Origin: Tenacibaculum mesophilum
GTDB taxonomy: Bacteria > Bacteroidota > Bacteroidia > Flavobacteriales > Flavobacteriaceae
Assembly (NCBI RefSeq): GCF_003867075.1
Contig: NZ_CP032544.1
Span: 186,001-250,000 of the forward strand
Length of the DNA stretch: 64,000 nt
Direction: 5' to 3'
In this document: in pieces, positions 25,652 through 33,329 of the stretch
How positions within the stretch are numbered: the stretch's first letter is position 1
Layout: each line of letters begins with the position of its first letter
Translations under genes and position numbers: made by a program
The notes under the pieces: model-generated
The model's input: the letters and a program-made list of their open reading frames with translations, nothing else
Databases searched by the model: none
Told to the model about the DNA's origin: nothing

Positions 25652-25963
25652 TTAAGTATTTTTTTTAGAAGAACACTTATTTAAAAAAGAAGTTAATTCA
25701 ATATTAGCACTTGGGCCATAAGCAGCTAAAATAGTGCCTTTTGTTCCGTCGTGCATTGTTAATATATAAAGAATACTTAAATCAGCAGGGTTAGAATAAC
25801 CTTCATACCTATACTCTTCATCAATAGTAACGTCTTTAACGGTATATTCTTTTTTAGTATCTACGTCAATTAATTTATTATTAATAAGATGATAACTAGC
25901 AGTGTATCCTTTGTTTTTATAATATTCAATCTTATTTATTTCATGTTTAGAATTGTTATTCAT
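25652..25963 (-). CDS. small protein of the family often mislabelled PRPP synthetase
   Basis: The 103-residue protein resembles a small Bacteroidota family of about 100 residues, recognisable by VDEFYRFEGMSNPDDNS-like sequence; here it reads TIDEEYRYEGYSNPADLSIL followed by DGTKGTILAAYG. Databases often call this family phosphoribosylpyrophosphate synthetase, but it has none of that enzyme's domains. It is cytosolic and of unknown function. It is divergent from the ArsC-like gene, with two palindromes in between. Confidence 0.75.
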   Translation of the reverse strand: MNNNSKHEINKIEYYKNKGYTASYHLINNKLIDVDTKKEYTVKDVTIDEEYRYEGYSNPADLSILYILTMHDGTKGTILAAYGPSANIELTSFLNKCSSKKNT

Positions 25964-26016
25964 AGTGTATGAGTATTAAAGTTACATTCAAAAGTATAGA
26001 ATCAAAAAGAACAAGA

Positions 26017-26055
26017 TTAACTTATATGAGTTAAATATTAATCTATTTAAGTTAA
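26017..26055. promoter_or_regulatory. double palindrome between divergent promoters
   Basis: TTAACT-N6-AGTTAA (26017-26034) and TTAATC-N6-AGTTAA (26038-26055) are 21 bases apart centre to centre. TAnnTTTG boxes flank them: TACTTTTG on the minus strand at 25989-25996 and TAATTTTG on the plus strand at 26076-26083. Each palindrome therefore sits about where the -33 element of one promoter would be. This looks like a pair of operators for a dimeric regulator. Confidence 0.55.
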
Positions 26056-26106
26056 TTTATAAAACCATATGAAACTAATTTTGTAATAAATTAATAAACT
26101 AAATTA

Positions 26107-26517
26107 ATGACTGTGTTAGCAAAACATAAAAGGCAATTATTATTTATTTACTCCTGTGAATCCAGTTTTAGTAAAGAAATGTTAGCTTATGCTTCTGCCG
26201 TAGATAAAAAGCTACAGATTATAAATATTTGTAAAGAAAAAATTTCAGATACAATATGGTTAGAAATAGCTGCTATGTTAAATGTAACATTAGGAGAGTT
26301 GTTTTCACCTAAGCACTCAAATGCTGAGAATGTAGGAGATGTAACGAGCTTTGATGAGACAGACTGGTTGAAATTAATAAATAGCAAACCTAGTTTGTTA
26401 CAGGTTCCTATTGTTGTTAATGCAGATAAAGCTTTGAGAATTAAAGAAAAAACTGATATGATGAATGTGTTAGATAATTATAAAATAATTTTAGGGAGTA
26501 AGCCGAAAACCCTTTAA
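26107..26517 (+). CDS. ArsC/Spx-like thioredoxin-fold protein lacking the catalytic cysteine
   Basis: The 136-residue protein aligns with arsenate-reductase-family proteins. A beta strand LLFIYSCESSFSKEMLAYAS is followed by helices and LLQVPIVVNADKALRIKEK, which is the conserved arginine/proline region. At the position of the active-site cysteine (five residues after Y15) there is S20, and the only nearby cysteine is C17. A redox reaction of the usual type is therefore doubtful and it may bind a partner, as Spx does. It precedes a coiled-coil lipoprotein by 31 bases, probably in one transcript. Confidence 0.72.
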   Translation: MTVLAKHKRQLLFIYSCESSFSKEMLAYASAVDKKLQIINICKEKISDTIWLEIAAMLNVTLGELFSPKHSNAENVGDVTSFDETDWLKLINSKPSLLQVPIVVNADKALRIKEKTDMMNVLDNYKIILGSKPKTL

Positions 26518-26548
26518 GAGAGTAGGTATAAATTTAAACTGAATAATT

Positions 26549-27028
26549 ATGAAAATATCAAAATTAATTTTAGCAACATTATTAACAGCAGTTGTAATGA
26601 TTTCTTGTGAAAACAAAAAAGAAAAAAAAGAACAGGTAAAAGAAAAAATGGATGAAGTGGAAGCGAGCGTAGAAGAAGGAATGGATGAAATTGAAGAGAG
26701 TTTTTCTGACCTAGGTGATTATACTTTTGAAAAGAAAAGTGAGGTGACAAAATCAATTAACAAAGGAATAGATAAATTAGATGCTGAGATTGATAAATTA
26801 GAGAAAAATGTAAGTGATAGTTATAATGATGCAAGTGAAAGTGTAAAGAAAGAGCGTCAAGAATTGTTAGCTTCTTTAAAAAATAAAAGAACAAAACTTA
26901 AAGCAAGCATGGAAAAATTAAAGAATAGTTCTGAAGATACTTGGGATGATGTGAAAAAAGGGTTTGAGAAAGCTTATGATGATGTAGAGAATGCTTTTGA
27001 TAAATTAGCTGATGAATTAAATAGTTAA
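26549..27028 (+). CDS. coiled-coil lipoprotein of unknown function
   Basis: Residues 1-20 are a lipoprotein signal with lipobox cysteine (VVMISCENKK). The remaining 139 residues are highly charged, almost entirely helical, rich in K, E and D with heptad-like spacing, with no cysteine or conserved catalytic residue. It is expected to be anchored in the envelope as an extended helical bundle, possibly stress-related like other small helical lipoproteins. I do not recognise a named family. A clear terminator follows. Confidence 0.75.
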   Translation: MKISKLILATLLTAVVMISCENKKEKKEQVKEKMDEVEASVEEGMDEIEESFSDLGDYTFEKKSEVTKSINKGIDKLDAEIDKLEKNVSDSYNDASESVKKERQELLASLKNKRTKLKASMEKLKNSSEDTWDDVKKGFEKAYDDVENAFDKLADELNS

Positions 27029-27054
27029 TATACATTTTACAAATGATCCATCCT

Positions 27055-27087
27055 AAAAAAGCAGTTCACAACGAACTGCTTTTTTTA
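27055..27087 (+). terminator. terminator after coiled-coil lipoprotein
   Basis: The stem GCAGTTC/GAACTGC with loop ACAAC is flanked by A6 and T8, 27 bases after the stop codon. Confidence 0.88.
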
Positions 27088-27110
27088 TTTGTGATAATTA
27101 TAAAAACTTT

Positions 27111-27533
27111 TTAAATGGTTACAGATTTTTTCAAATTTACATCCCAGTAGTATGCACTGTTTATAATAACTTTAAGGATAATAATGGTGTGAAGGTTGTT
27201 ATTTTTTAAGTCTTGTTGTGAGAGTAACTTATCTATAATTCCTTTTGATTCGTAATGAATGCCCTTACCTCTGATTGATAAATATTGTTTGTCTGTGTTA
27301 TTAGTAAAAGTTAAGAGTAAGTCATTATCTTTTTCAATGTTTTTATAGTGTTCAGATTCTTTATCTGATAAAAACCACAAAGCTCCATCATTGTCAATTG
27401 TTTTAACAGTCATAGGGCAAATCGAAGGGTTTGGTTTACTTAACGAACTAATTAACATGCATGTTGGGGTGTTTATTAGGATAGACTGAATTCTTTCAAT
27501 AGCATTTTTATCTACTAAATCATTTTTTTTCAT
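27111..27533 (-). CDS. pyridoxamine 5'-phosphate oxidase-like flavin-binding protein
   Basis: The 140-residue protein has the split-barrel fold of the general stress protein 26 group: RIQSILINTPTCMLISSL, ICPMTVKTIDNDGALWFLSDKESEHYKNIEKD, and LLTFTNNTDKQYLSIRGKG. Such proteins bind FMN or F420-like cofactors and are usually cytosolic; a PNPOx activity is unlikely for a protein this short. It is monocistronic and convergent with the lipoprotein upstream. Confidence 0.83.
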   Translation of the reverse strand: MKKNDLVDKNAIERIQSILINTPTCMLISSLSKPNPSICPMTVKTIDNDGALWFLSDKESEHYKNIEKDNDLLLTFTNNTDKQYLSIRGKGIHYESKGIIDKLLSQQDLKNNNLHTIIILKVIINSAYYWDVNLKKSVTI

Positions 27534-27803
27534 CTGTCTAATCTTTATAAAATTATTATGTACAAAGTTGAGGAAAGTATAGTTTTTTTTTAACTCAAAA
27601 AGAAAAAAAAAGAGCTTATATAATATTATGTTAAGTGTTTTTTAGTAGATACTTTATTAATTTAAATTGTTTTTTAAGTTCATTTTAACTTTACATTAAA
27701 AAATAAAAAGTAAAATAATCATTTAAGAGGCTTTGTAAAAGTTTAAAAAAAACTACTTTTGATTGTTTGGAGGGAAGAGTAGTATTTAATAATGTAAATT
27801 GAC

Positions 27804-28346
27804 ATGAAAATTTATTTAAAATTTGATGCTAACACAGCTTTAAAATCTTTTTTAACGTATCATTTAAAAGAGTTAAGCTTGCCCTTTTATGTAACAAGCT
27901 CTCAAGAAGTAGTTTTTGAAAAGGAACTTTCTTTAAATGAAAAAGAAAAAATAAAAGAATTATTAGCTCCTTTTAAAATAGATATTACTAACGATGAAAA
28001 GTTAGATGTTGTTCAGCGAATAAAAATAATTATTGATGAGATGTTGAAAGATGAAGCAGCAGCAAGGATGAATGCTTCTGATTATTTGTCTGATAAGTTA
28101 AATTATTCGTATGCTTATTTATCTAACTTGTTTTCTGAATCAAACCACACCTCAATAGAAAACTACATAATTTTAAGAAAAGTAGATGTAGTTAAAGAAT
28201 TATTGTTAAATAGTAATTTAACATTAACTGAAATAGCCTATAGATTAAACTATAGTAGTGTCGCTCATTTGTCAGGGCAGTTTAAAAAAGTAACTGGACT
28301 TACCACTTCTACTTTTAAACGTATAGTGGAAAAACGTAACCAATAA
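27804..28346 (+). CDS. AraC-type helix-turn-helix protein (short form)
   Basis: The 180-residue protein has about 75 N-terminal residues of unknown fold (MKIYLKFDANTALKSFLTY onward). A complete AraC DNA-binding region follows: SDKLNYSYAYLSNLFSESNHTSIENYIIL, then EIAYRLNYSSVAHLSGQFKKVTGLTTSTF. It lacks a sugar-binding cupin. It is the first gene of a unit with a response regulator (17 bases downstream) and a sensor kinase (two bases further). It may be the output of that two-component system or its partner. Confidence 0.85.
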   Translation: MKIYLKFDANTALKSFLTYHLKELSLPFYVTSSQEVVFEKELSLNEKEKIKELLAPFKIDITNDEKLDVVQRIKIIIDEMLKDEAAARMNASDYLSDKLNYSYAYLSNLFSESNHTSIENYIILRKVDVVKELLLNSNLTLTEIAYRLNYSSVAHLSGQFKKVTGLTTSTFKRIVEKRNQ

Positions 28347-28363
28347 TCAGGTATTAGTTAATT

Positions 28364-28810
28364 ATGGCTAAAGATAAATTAAAAATTATTTTAACAGACG
28401 ATGATATAGATGATCGTATGTTTTTTGAAGATGCTATTGAGGAGATAAATATTGCCTCAGAGCTAAAAACATTTAACCATGGACAAGATTTAATGAGTTA
28501 TTTGTGTAATGATTGTAAAGAGCTTCCTAATTTAATTTTTTTAGACTTGAATATGCCTATTAAAAATGGTATGGAATGCTTAATAGATATTCGTAAAACT
28601 CCAAAATTACAAAGTATAATAGTAGCTATATACTCAACATCTTCTTCAGAAGAAGATATTGAAGAGGCGTTTGTTAATGGAGCTAATATATACATAAACA
28701 AACCTACATCTTTTAAAGAATTAAAGAAAGTTATAAAAAAAGTGCTGCAAATTAATTGGCAGTACCAAACTTCAAATTTAAATAAAGATAACTTTTTATT
28801 AAGAATTTAG
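28364..28810 (+). CDS. single-domain response regulator (Rcp1-like)
   Basis: The 148-residue protein is a lone receiver domain. The acidic pocket is DDDIDDR at 12-18, the phospho-acceptor is D61 in IFLDLNMP, and the conserved T/S and K are in YSTSSSEED and INKPTSFKELK. It has no output domain. It sits two bases before a histidine kinase gene, the arrangement of Rcp1 with its cognate kinase. It should pass phosphate on or bind a target, possibly the AraC protein upstream. Confidence 0.92.
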   Translation: MAKDKLKIILTDDDIDDRMFFEDAIEEINIASELKTFNHGQDLMSYLCNDCKELPNLIFLDLNMPIKNGMECLIDIRKTPKLQSIIVAIYSTSSSEEDIEEAFVNGANIYINKPTSFKELKKVIKKVLQINWQYQTSNLNKDNFLLRI

Positions 28811-28812
28811 CT

Positions 28813-30963
28813 ATGTTTGAAAATAGTTTTACTCAATCAAATAAAGCTTATGTTGTTACTTCATCTATAGCTATAGGTATGTTACTTGTAGTCTTTATAG
28901 TGTCTTATGTTTTTTTTCAAGACTTTCAAAATGCTACAGACTCTTCAAAAATTAATTATGATGAATATATAAAGCTAGAGGAGCTTTCAAAAAAATATAA
29001 ATTAATGCAAACCGAGCATTTAGAAGCGGCTATTTTAAGAAGAAAATTAGACCCAGATAAATGGTATACTATAAATAACGATATATATATAAGTATTCAA
29101 GGTTTGTTATTTGATTTTAGAAATAAGCCTAAACAGTTAGAGCGTATTAATAAAATAGCGGAAGAACAAAATAAACTATTTGGTAATTTAGTAGAGTTAG
29201 ATACTACCTTTAGTTCTTTAAGAAATAGTATAAAAAAGAAGAAAATTTTAGGAATAAACTCTTCTTTACATAAAATAGACTCTATAAAAAAACATATTTT
29301 AGAACAACAGAAAGAAGATATTTCTAAACTAGTAACTTATCGTGAAGAGAAGAATGAATCAGTTATTAGGATGATGGTTATATCGTCTGCTTTTGCATTA
29401 CTTTTATTATTATTTTCTTTATATAGATTGTTTGTGAGTCGTAAGTTGTACTTTAAAACAAACTCACTTTTAAAAAGTATTTTAAATGCTTCTACTGATA
29501 TAGTTAGAGTTTATACTCCTGTTTATGATAATAATAAAGAGGTAATAGACTTTAAAATTGAATATGCAAGTAGTGCGAAAGAAATATATGGTTACAATAG
29601 TAAAGAACTGTTGGGTAGGCTGGTTACTGAAGTTTATCCTGAGTTAAAAGTATCAGGAGAATTACAAAAATTAATAGATTCCTTTTCCTTACAGAAATCA
29701 ATAGAAGAAGTTTCTGAAATTGATGTAGATGAAGAAAAAACAACATATTTAAGACGTTTTTTCCCTTCTCAAGATGATATAAAAGTGATTATATCAGATA
29801 TATCAAAATCAAGAAAATATGAGAAAGACTTATCTAAATTAAATCATGAATTAAAATTAAGTAATGATTTATTAAAAGAAGCAGAGAAAATAGCTGAGAT
29901 GGGGAGTTATATATGGTTTATGAAAGTAGACCATACTATTTTGTCAGATAATGTTTATAGGATTTTAGGATATAAACCACAAGAGTTCGCTTCTTCTTCT
30001 GTAAAGTTTAGGGAGTTTGTACATCCAGATGATTTAGAGCTTTATGATAAGAATATAAACGAAGCTTATCAAAAAGAGCAGGCGGTTGAATTTATTTTTA
30101 GAGTAATAACGAAAGAAAATGTAATAAAACATTTGTATACAAACGGAGCATTTAATGAACATGACAACAAAATAACGATGATTGGGATAATTCAAGATGT
30201 AACTAAACAGGTAGAAACAGAATTGCAGTTGCAACAAAAAAATGCTGAATTAGTACATCAAAACGTAGAGTTAGAATCTTTTAATCGTATTGCAAGTCAT
30301 GATTTACAAGAACCATTAAGAAAAGTACAAATGTACCTGTCAAGGCTCACAAATGATGATGAGTTATCAGAAAAAAACAAACAGTATATTGAAAGGGCTA
30401 ATAGCGCTAGTTTAAGAATGCGTACATTAATAAATAATTTATTGTCTTTTTCTAGAATAAATAGAAAAGAAGACGATTTGTCATTAGTAAATTTAAATAA
30501 TGTACTACAAGATGTAATAGATGACTTGTCATTAACTATAGAAGAAGCTAATGCTGTTTTAGAGTATACAGAATTGCCTGCTGTAAAAGGGATAGAATTT
30601 CAGTTAAATCAGTTATTTAACAATTTAATATCTAATGCAATTAAGTATCGTAATAAAGAAAAGGATCTAAAAGTAACCATAACTTCTAAAAAAATTGAAG
30701 CTATTGATATTGATGAGCCTTTCGTGAAAAATCATCAAACATATTATTTAATTAAAGTAATAGATAATGGTATAGGTTTTGACAATAATATGAGAGATAA
30801 AATCTTTGAAATGTTCCAACGTTTACATCTAAAGCATGAATATTCTGGAACAGGTATAGGATTAGCTATTTGTAAAAAAATTGTATTAAAACATCAAGGA
30901 TACATTCAAGCTACAGGAATAAAGGGTAGTGGTGCTGTGTTTACAATATATTTACCAGCATAG
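28813..30963 (+). CDS. membrane sensor histidine kinase with CHASE3-like and PAS domains
   Basis: The 716-residue kinase has two membrane helices (about 15-37 and 186-206) bracketing a helical extracytoplasmic sensor of CHASE3 type. One or two PAS domains follow, near 225-335 and 350-460 (YIWFMKVDHTILSDNVYRILGYKPQE). The HisKA motif is FNRIASHDLQEPLRKVQMYL near 495. The HATPase has N-box NQLFNNLISNAIKY, G1 DNGIGFD and G2 GTGIGLAICKKI. It is coupled to the receiver gene by a two-base gap. Confidence 0.93.
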   Translation: MFENSFTQSNKAYVVTSSIAIGMLLVVFIVSYVFFQDFQNATDSSKINYDEYIKLEELSKKYKLMQTEHLEAAILRRKLDPDKWYTINNDIYISIQGLLFDFRNKPKQLERINKIAEEQNKLFGNLVELDTTFSSLRNSIKKKKILGINSSLHKIDSIKKHILEQQKEDISKLVTYREEKNESVIRMMVISSAFALLLLLFSLYRLFVSRKLYFKTNSLLKSILNASTDIVRVYTPVYDNNKEVIDFKIEYASSAKEIYGYNSKELLGRLVTEVYPELKVSGELQKLIDSFSLQKSIEEVSEIDVDEEKTTYLRRFFPSQDDIKVIISDISKSRKYEKDLSKLNHELKLSNDLLKEAEKIAEMGSYIWFMKVDHTILSDNVYRILGYKPQEFASSSVKFREFVHPDDLELYDKNINEAYQKEQAVEFIFRVITKENVIKHLYTNGAFNEHDNKITMIGIIQDVTKQVETELQLQQKNAELVHQNVELESFNRIASHDLQEPLRKVQMYLSRLTNDDELSEKNKQYIERANSASLRMRTLINNLLSFSRINRKEDDLSLVNLNNVLQDVIDDLSLTIEEANAVLEYTELPAVKGIEFQLNQLFNNLISNAIKYRNKEKDLKVTITSKKIEAIDIDEPFVKNHQTYYLIKVIDNGIGFDNNMRDKIFEMFQRLHLKHEYSGTGIGLAICKKIVLKHQGYIQATGIKGSGAVFTIYLPA

Positions 30964-30988
30964 TTTAAGTTTTTAATGAATTCTAAAG

Positions 30989-31048
30989 ATTATATAACAC
31001 AAAGTAAAAATTATATAACACACGGTTCTTAGATACACTGCATCTTTG
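30989..31048 (+). promoter_or_regulatory. activator-type promoter A with 21-bp direct repeats
   Basis: Two exact copies of ATTATATAACAC start at 30989 and 31010 (21-bp period). The box CATCTTTG (31041-31048) follows, with TTTG exactly 35 bases after the start of the second copy. A -33 TTG is absent. The arrangement is repeated at 31552-31611. It precedes the lipoprotein at 31075 by 26 bases. Confidence 0.7.
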
Positions 31049-31074
31049 TAGTATAATTTAAAAACAAGAAAAAC

Positions 31075-31446
31075 ATGAAGAATTTAATCAAATTATTAAG
31101 CATTTTAGGAGTAGTTTTATTAACAGTTATAGCATGTAGTGAAAGTGATGATCCAAAAGATAATGATTTATTTGTAGGTACATATGAAGGAAGTGTTTCT
31201 TATGATAATGGAGAAAACTCAATTTCGGCAGAAAATGGAAGTGTTACAGTAGCTAAAACAGGAGATACATACAATTTTATTTTTTCTGACGACATACCAT
31301 CAATTAGTGGTTTAGAAATAGAAAAAGGTGAAAATAAGTTTGAGTTAGATTGGGATGAGGCTAGTCTTATTGTAATAGATGAAAGTTCTTTAAATATAAA
31401 GATGGCCAAAGATGGGAAGTCGTGGAGTGCAAACTGTAAACGATAA
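31075..31446 (+). CDS. small lipoprotein of unknown function
   Basis: The 123-residue protein starts with a lipoprotein signal (LLTVIACSESDD; the cysteine is at about residue 22). The mature part is rich in beta-strand-forming residues and acidic, ending in a conserved-looking SWSANCKR. No named domain is recognised; the sequence GTYEGSVSYDNGENSISAEN suggests a small lipocalin-like or jelly-roll barrel. Its promoter closely matches the one in front of the small peptide at 31636, so both are probably targets of the same regulator. It has its own terminator. Confidence 0.72.
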   Translation: MKNLIKLLSILGVVLLTVIACSESDDPKDNDLFVGTYEGSVSYDNGENSISAENGSVTVAKTGDTYNFIFSDDIPSISGLEIEKGENKFELDWDEASLIVIDESSLNIKMAKDGKSWSANCKR

Positions 31447-31463
31447 TAAATTATAAATAATGA

Positions 31464-31498
31464 TAAAAAAAGATCTCTACATAGAGATCTTTTTTTTT
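31464..31498 (+). terminator. terminator after small lipoprotein
   Basis: The stem AGATCTCT/AGAGATCT with loop ACAT (31471-31490) is flanked by A7 and T8, in the standard intrinsic terminator layout. Confidence 0.9.
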
Positions 31499-31551
31499 GT
31501 TAAAAACAATCTTAACATCAATGATTACACGTGTTTTAATTGTTTCTAAAA

Positions 31552-31611
31552 ATTATATAAAACAAAGCAAAAATTATGTAACGAAGAATGCGTGTATTGG
31601 TTGCATTTTTG
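31552..31611 (+). promoter_or_regulatory. activator-type promoter B with 21-bp direct repeats
   Basis: ATTATATAAAAC (31552-31563) and ATTATGTAACGA (31573-31584) are 21 bases apart, and TTTG of the box CATTTTTG at 31604-31611 is 35 bases after the start of the second repeat. The element is nearly identical, base for base, to promoter A at 30989. It should drive the 40-residue peptide and the AraC gene. Confidence 0.7.
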
Positions 31612-31635
31612 TAATGTAATTAATAACGAAATATA

Positions 31636-31758
31636 ATGAAGACTAGAGTATATGATAAGCAAGGGTTAAATGCTAAAGTAGGTAAGATAGTAGCTAAAAC
31701 AGAATATTTACAAAACTTAGCTTCACAAGCAAAAACACCAAAAAAGAAAAAATGTTAG
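31636..31758 (+). CDS. 40-residue basic peptide with terminal cysteine
   Basis: An ATG at 31636 opens a 40-codon frame beginning MKTRVYDKQGLNAKVGKIVA and ending in TPKKKKC before a stop at 31756-31758. It has no signal peptide and is strongly basic. The case for a real gene is its position 25 bases after a promoter box that is shared, with identical geometry, with the lipoprotein gene upstream, and a 40-base gap to the AraC gene. The single C-terminal cysteine after four lysines is unusual. No known family is recognised. Confidence 0.6.
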   Translation: MKTRVYDKQGLNAKVGKIVAKTEYLQNLASQAKTPKKKKC

Positions 31759-31798
31759 AATAAAGAAAAACTAATTTATTAACCTAAAAAGAGTAGAC

Positions 31799-32815
31799 AT
31801 GAAAACACTTCACATAAATAGCAGTTCAATAGTAAAAACGTTTGGTCAATTGAAAGAGCAATTATCAGCTTCATATAAAAAATGTTTCAAAGAGCATTGC
31901 TTAACCTTTGATAATGAAATTGGTTATGGTGAAGTGAGAGGTGTTTTACTAAAAAATAACATTTCATATTTAGAGTTTAATGTTACTTTTAATGAAGATA
32001 TAGACCTAAATATAAATACAAATATTAGTAAAGCAGTAAATATAGCTTATTGTAGTAAAGGTAAAATAGCGCATCAGTTTACTAAGAAAAACAAAAAAAC
32101 AACATTAGAGCCGTTTCAGATAGGTTTTATGTCAAACATAACATCGTCTAAGAATACCATTTACTTTAAAAAAGAAACAAATGTAATTGTTACTCTTATA
32201 ACAGCTTACGAATTAACAGCTTCAGTTAAAAAAAATACAGTTCATCAAGAGTTGTTTGAAACTTTTGTAAAAAATAAAAAAGAAAATAATGTTTTTATTA
32301 GTTCTCATAATTTAAAAATAGCAGAAAAAATAGAGCAAGTAACGAAGATAAAAGAAGATGGGGTAATGCGTAGTTTACTAATTGAAGGTATAGTACATAT
32401 GGTTTTAGCTCTAGAAATACAACAGTACAAAAGGGATTTGAAGAATTCTAAACAACCTACAGGGAGTTTAACGTTAAGAGAAATGCAAGAGATAAAAGAA
32501 ATTTCTACGTACATAAAAAATTATCCAGAAAGAGCAACTACTATAGAAGATTTATGTAAAAAAACAGGAGTAACTTCCTCAAAGCTTCAAGAAGGATTTA
32601 AATTAATGCATAATACAACTGTGAATGATTTTATAAGGACAGAAAGAGTAAAAAAATCAGAAGAATTAATAAAAAATAGTGATTTAAACATATCACAAAT
32701 AGTTTATTCTGTAGGATTTTCTAGTAGAAGTTACTTTTGTAAGATATTTAAACAAAAATACAATTGCACTCCTACAGAATACAAATCTAGAATTAAGTTA
32801 GCTGCAACAGCATAA
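31799..32815 (+). CDS. AraC-family regulator, PchR-like domain layout
   Basis: The 338-residue protein has a long N-terminal sensor region (about 1-220, starting KCFKEHCLTFDNEIGYGEVR) and a C-terminal AraC domain (about 235-332). The latter reads TIEDLCKKTGVTSSKLQEGF and QIVYSVGFSSRSYFCKIFKQKYNCTPTEY. The overall shape resembles PchR-type siderophore-responsive activators, though the ligand is unknown. It lies 40 bases after the small peptide gene and so is probably expressed from promoter B. AraC proteins bind tandem sites with a 21-bp period, which matches the repeats at 30989 and 31552. Confidence 0.86.
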   Translation: MKTLHINSSSIVKTFGQLKEQLSASYKKCFKEHCLTFDNEIGYGEVRGVLLKNNISYLEFNVTFNEDIDLNINTNISKAVNIAYCSKGKIAHQFTKKNKKTTLEPFQIGFMSNITSSKNTIYFKKETNVIVTLITAYELTASVKKNTVHQELFETFVKNKKENNVFISSHNLKIAEKIEQVTKIKEDGVMRSLLIEGIVHMVLALEIQQYKRDLKNSKQPTGSLTLREMQEIKEISTYIKNYPERATTIEDLCKKTGVTSSKLQEGFKLMHNTTVNDFIRTERVKKSEELIKNSDLNISQIVYSVGFSSRSYFCKIFKQKYNCTPTEYKSRIKLAATA

Positions 32816-32834
32816 TATATTTCATTTTTTTTGA

Positions 32835-32866
32835 CAAAAAGAGGCTACATGTAGCCTCTTTTTGTT
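32835..32866 (+). terminator. terminator after AraC gene
   Basis: A 30-base perfect palindrome (32835-32864) has its centre at GTACATGTAG-type sequence and a run of T in its right arm, 20 bases after the AraC stop. It can function in either direction. Confidence 0.8.
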
Positions 32867-32886
32867 TTTATACTCAAACTTTTAAG

Positions 32887-32917
32887 TGAACTATCTTTTA
32901 TTTTAAAAGATAGTTCA
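32887..32917. repeat. perfect 14-bp hairpin without T-run
   Basis: Positions 32887-32900 pair perfectly with 32904-32917 around a three-base loop, 21 bases after the previous terminator. It is followed by TGTTGGGGG rather than a T-run, so it is not a standard terminator. The purpose is unknown. Confidence 0.65.
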
Positions 32918-32980
32918 TGTTGGGGGTTAATAAATAATAAATAGAATATCGATTATACTGTGTTTAAAATTTATAGATTA

Positions 32981-33208
32981 TTAAGAATAAAGAAACTTGA
33001 CCCAAATAATAAAGATTAAAATAATAGTACCCCATGAAAGGATATAGAAAAAGAATTGGAAAAAATTAAATAATTTGTCTTTATCAGCTAGAGTTGTTTT
33101 ATGTTTTTTATGGAAGTTTCTTGATCTATTTATAAGAAAACTTGAACCTTTTCTGATAAAAAAGAAAGAGAATATTAAGAATAATGTATCTATTAAAACT
33201 TTATACAT
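32981..33208 (-). CDS. small hypothetical membrane protein (75 aa)
   Basis: The frame from an ATG at 33208 gives 75 residues with two hydrophobic helices (about 4-18 and 50-71) separated by a basic loop (FLINRSRNFHKKHKTT). A longer frame begins at a TTG at 33277 that lies inside a hairpin (33269-33290), so I prefer the shorter start. No family is recognised. It stands alone and codes on the minus strand between the AraC gene and a GNAT gene; conservation elsewhere would be needed to raise confidence. Confidence 0.5.
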   Translation of the reverse strand: MYKVLIDTLFLIFSFFFIRKGSSFLINRSRNFHKKHKTTLADKDKLFNFFQFFFYILSWGTIILIFIIWVKFLYS

Positions 33209-33309
33209 GTGAGCAAAATTATTAAAAATAGAGAAAAATAAAATTGTAGTATAAATTATAAAAAAGAACCCACTCAAAATATTGAGTGGGAAAATTGCTA
33301 TGAAAAAGA

Positions 33310-33329
33310 ACTTAAGACGTCTCTTAAGT
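33310..33329. promoter_or_regulatory. palindrome ACTTAAGA-N4-TCTTAAGT
   Basis: A perfect 8-bp inverted repeat with a four-base spacer, about 100 bases upstream of the small membrane protein on the minus strand and just after a CCCACTCAA hairpin at 33269-33290. The layout resembles a dimeric repressor site, but the owner is unknown. Confidence 0.5.

Noticed and set aside
25652..25963. Phosphoribosylpyrophosphate synthetase
   Set aside because: The family often bears this name in databases, but the 103-residue protein has no PRPP loop or enzyme domain.
33209..33277. TTG start at 33277 for the small membrane protein
   Set aside because: The codon is inside a strong hairpin (33269-33290), and the added residues form an extra hydrophobic stretch without support.
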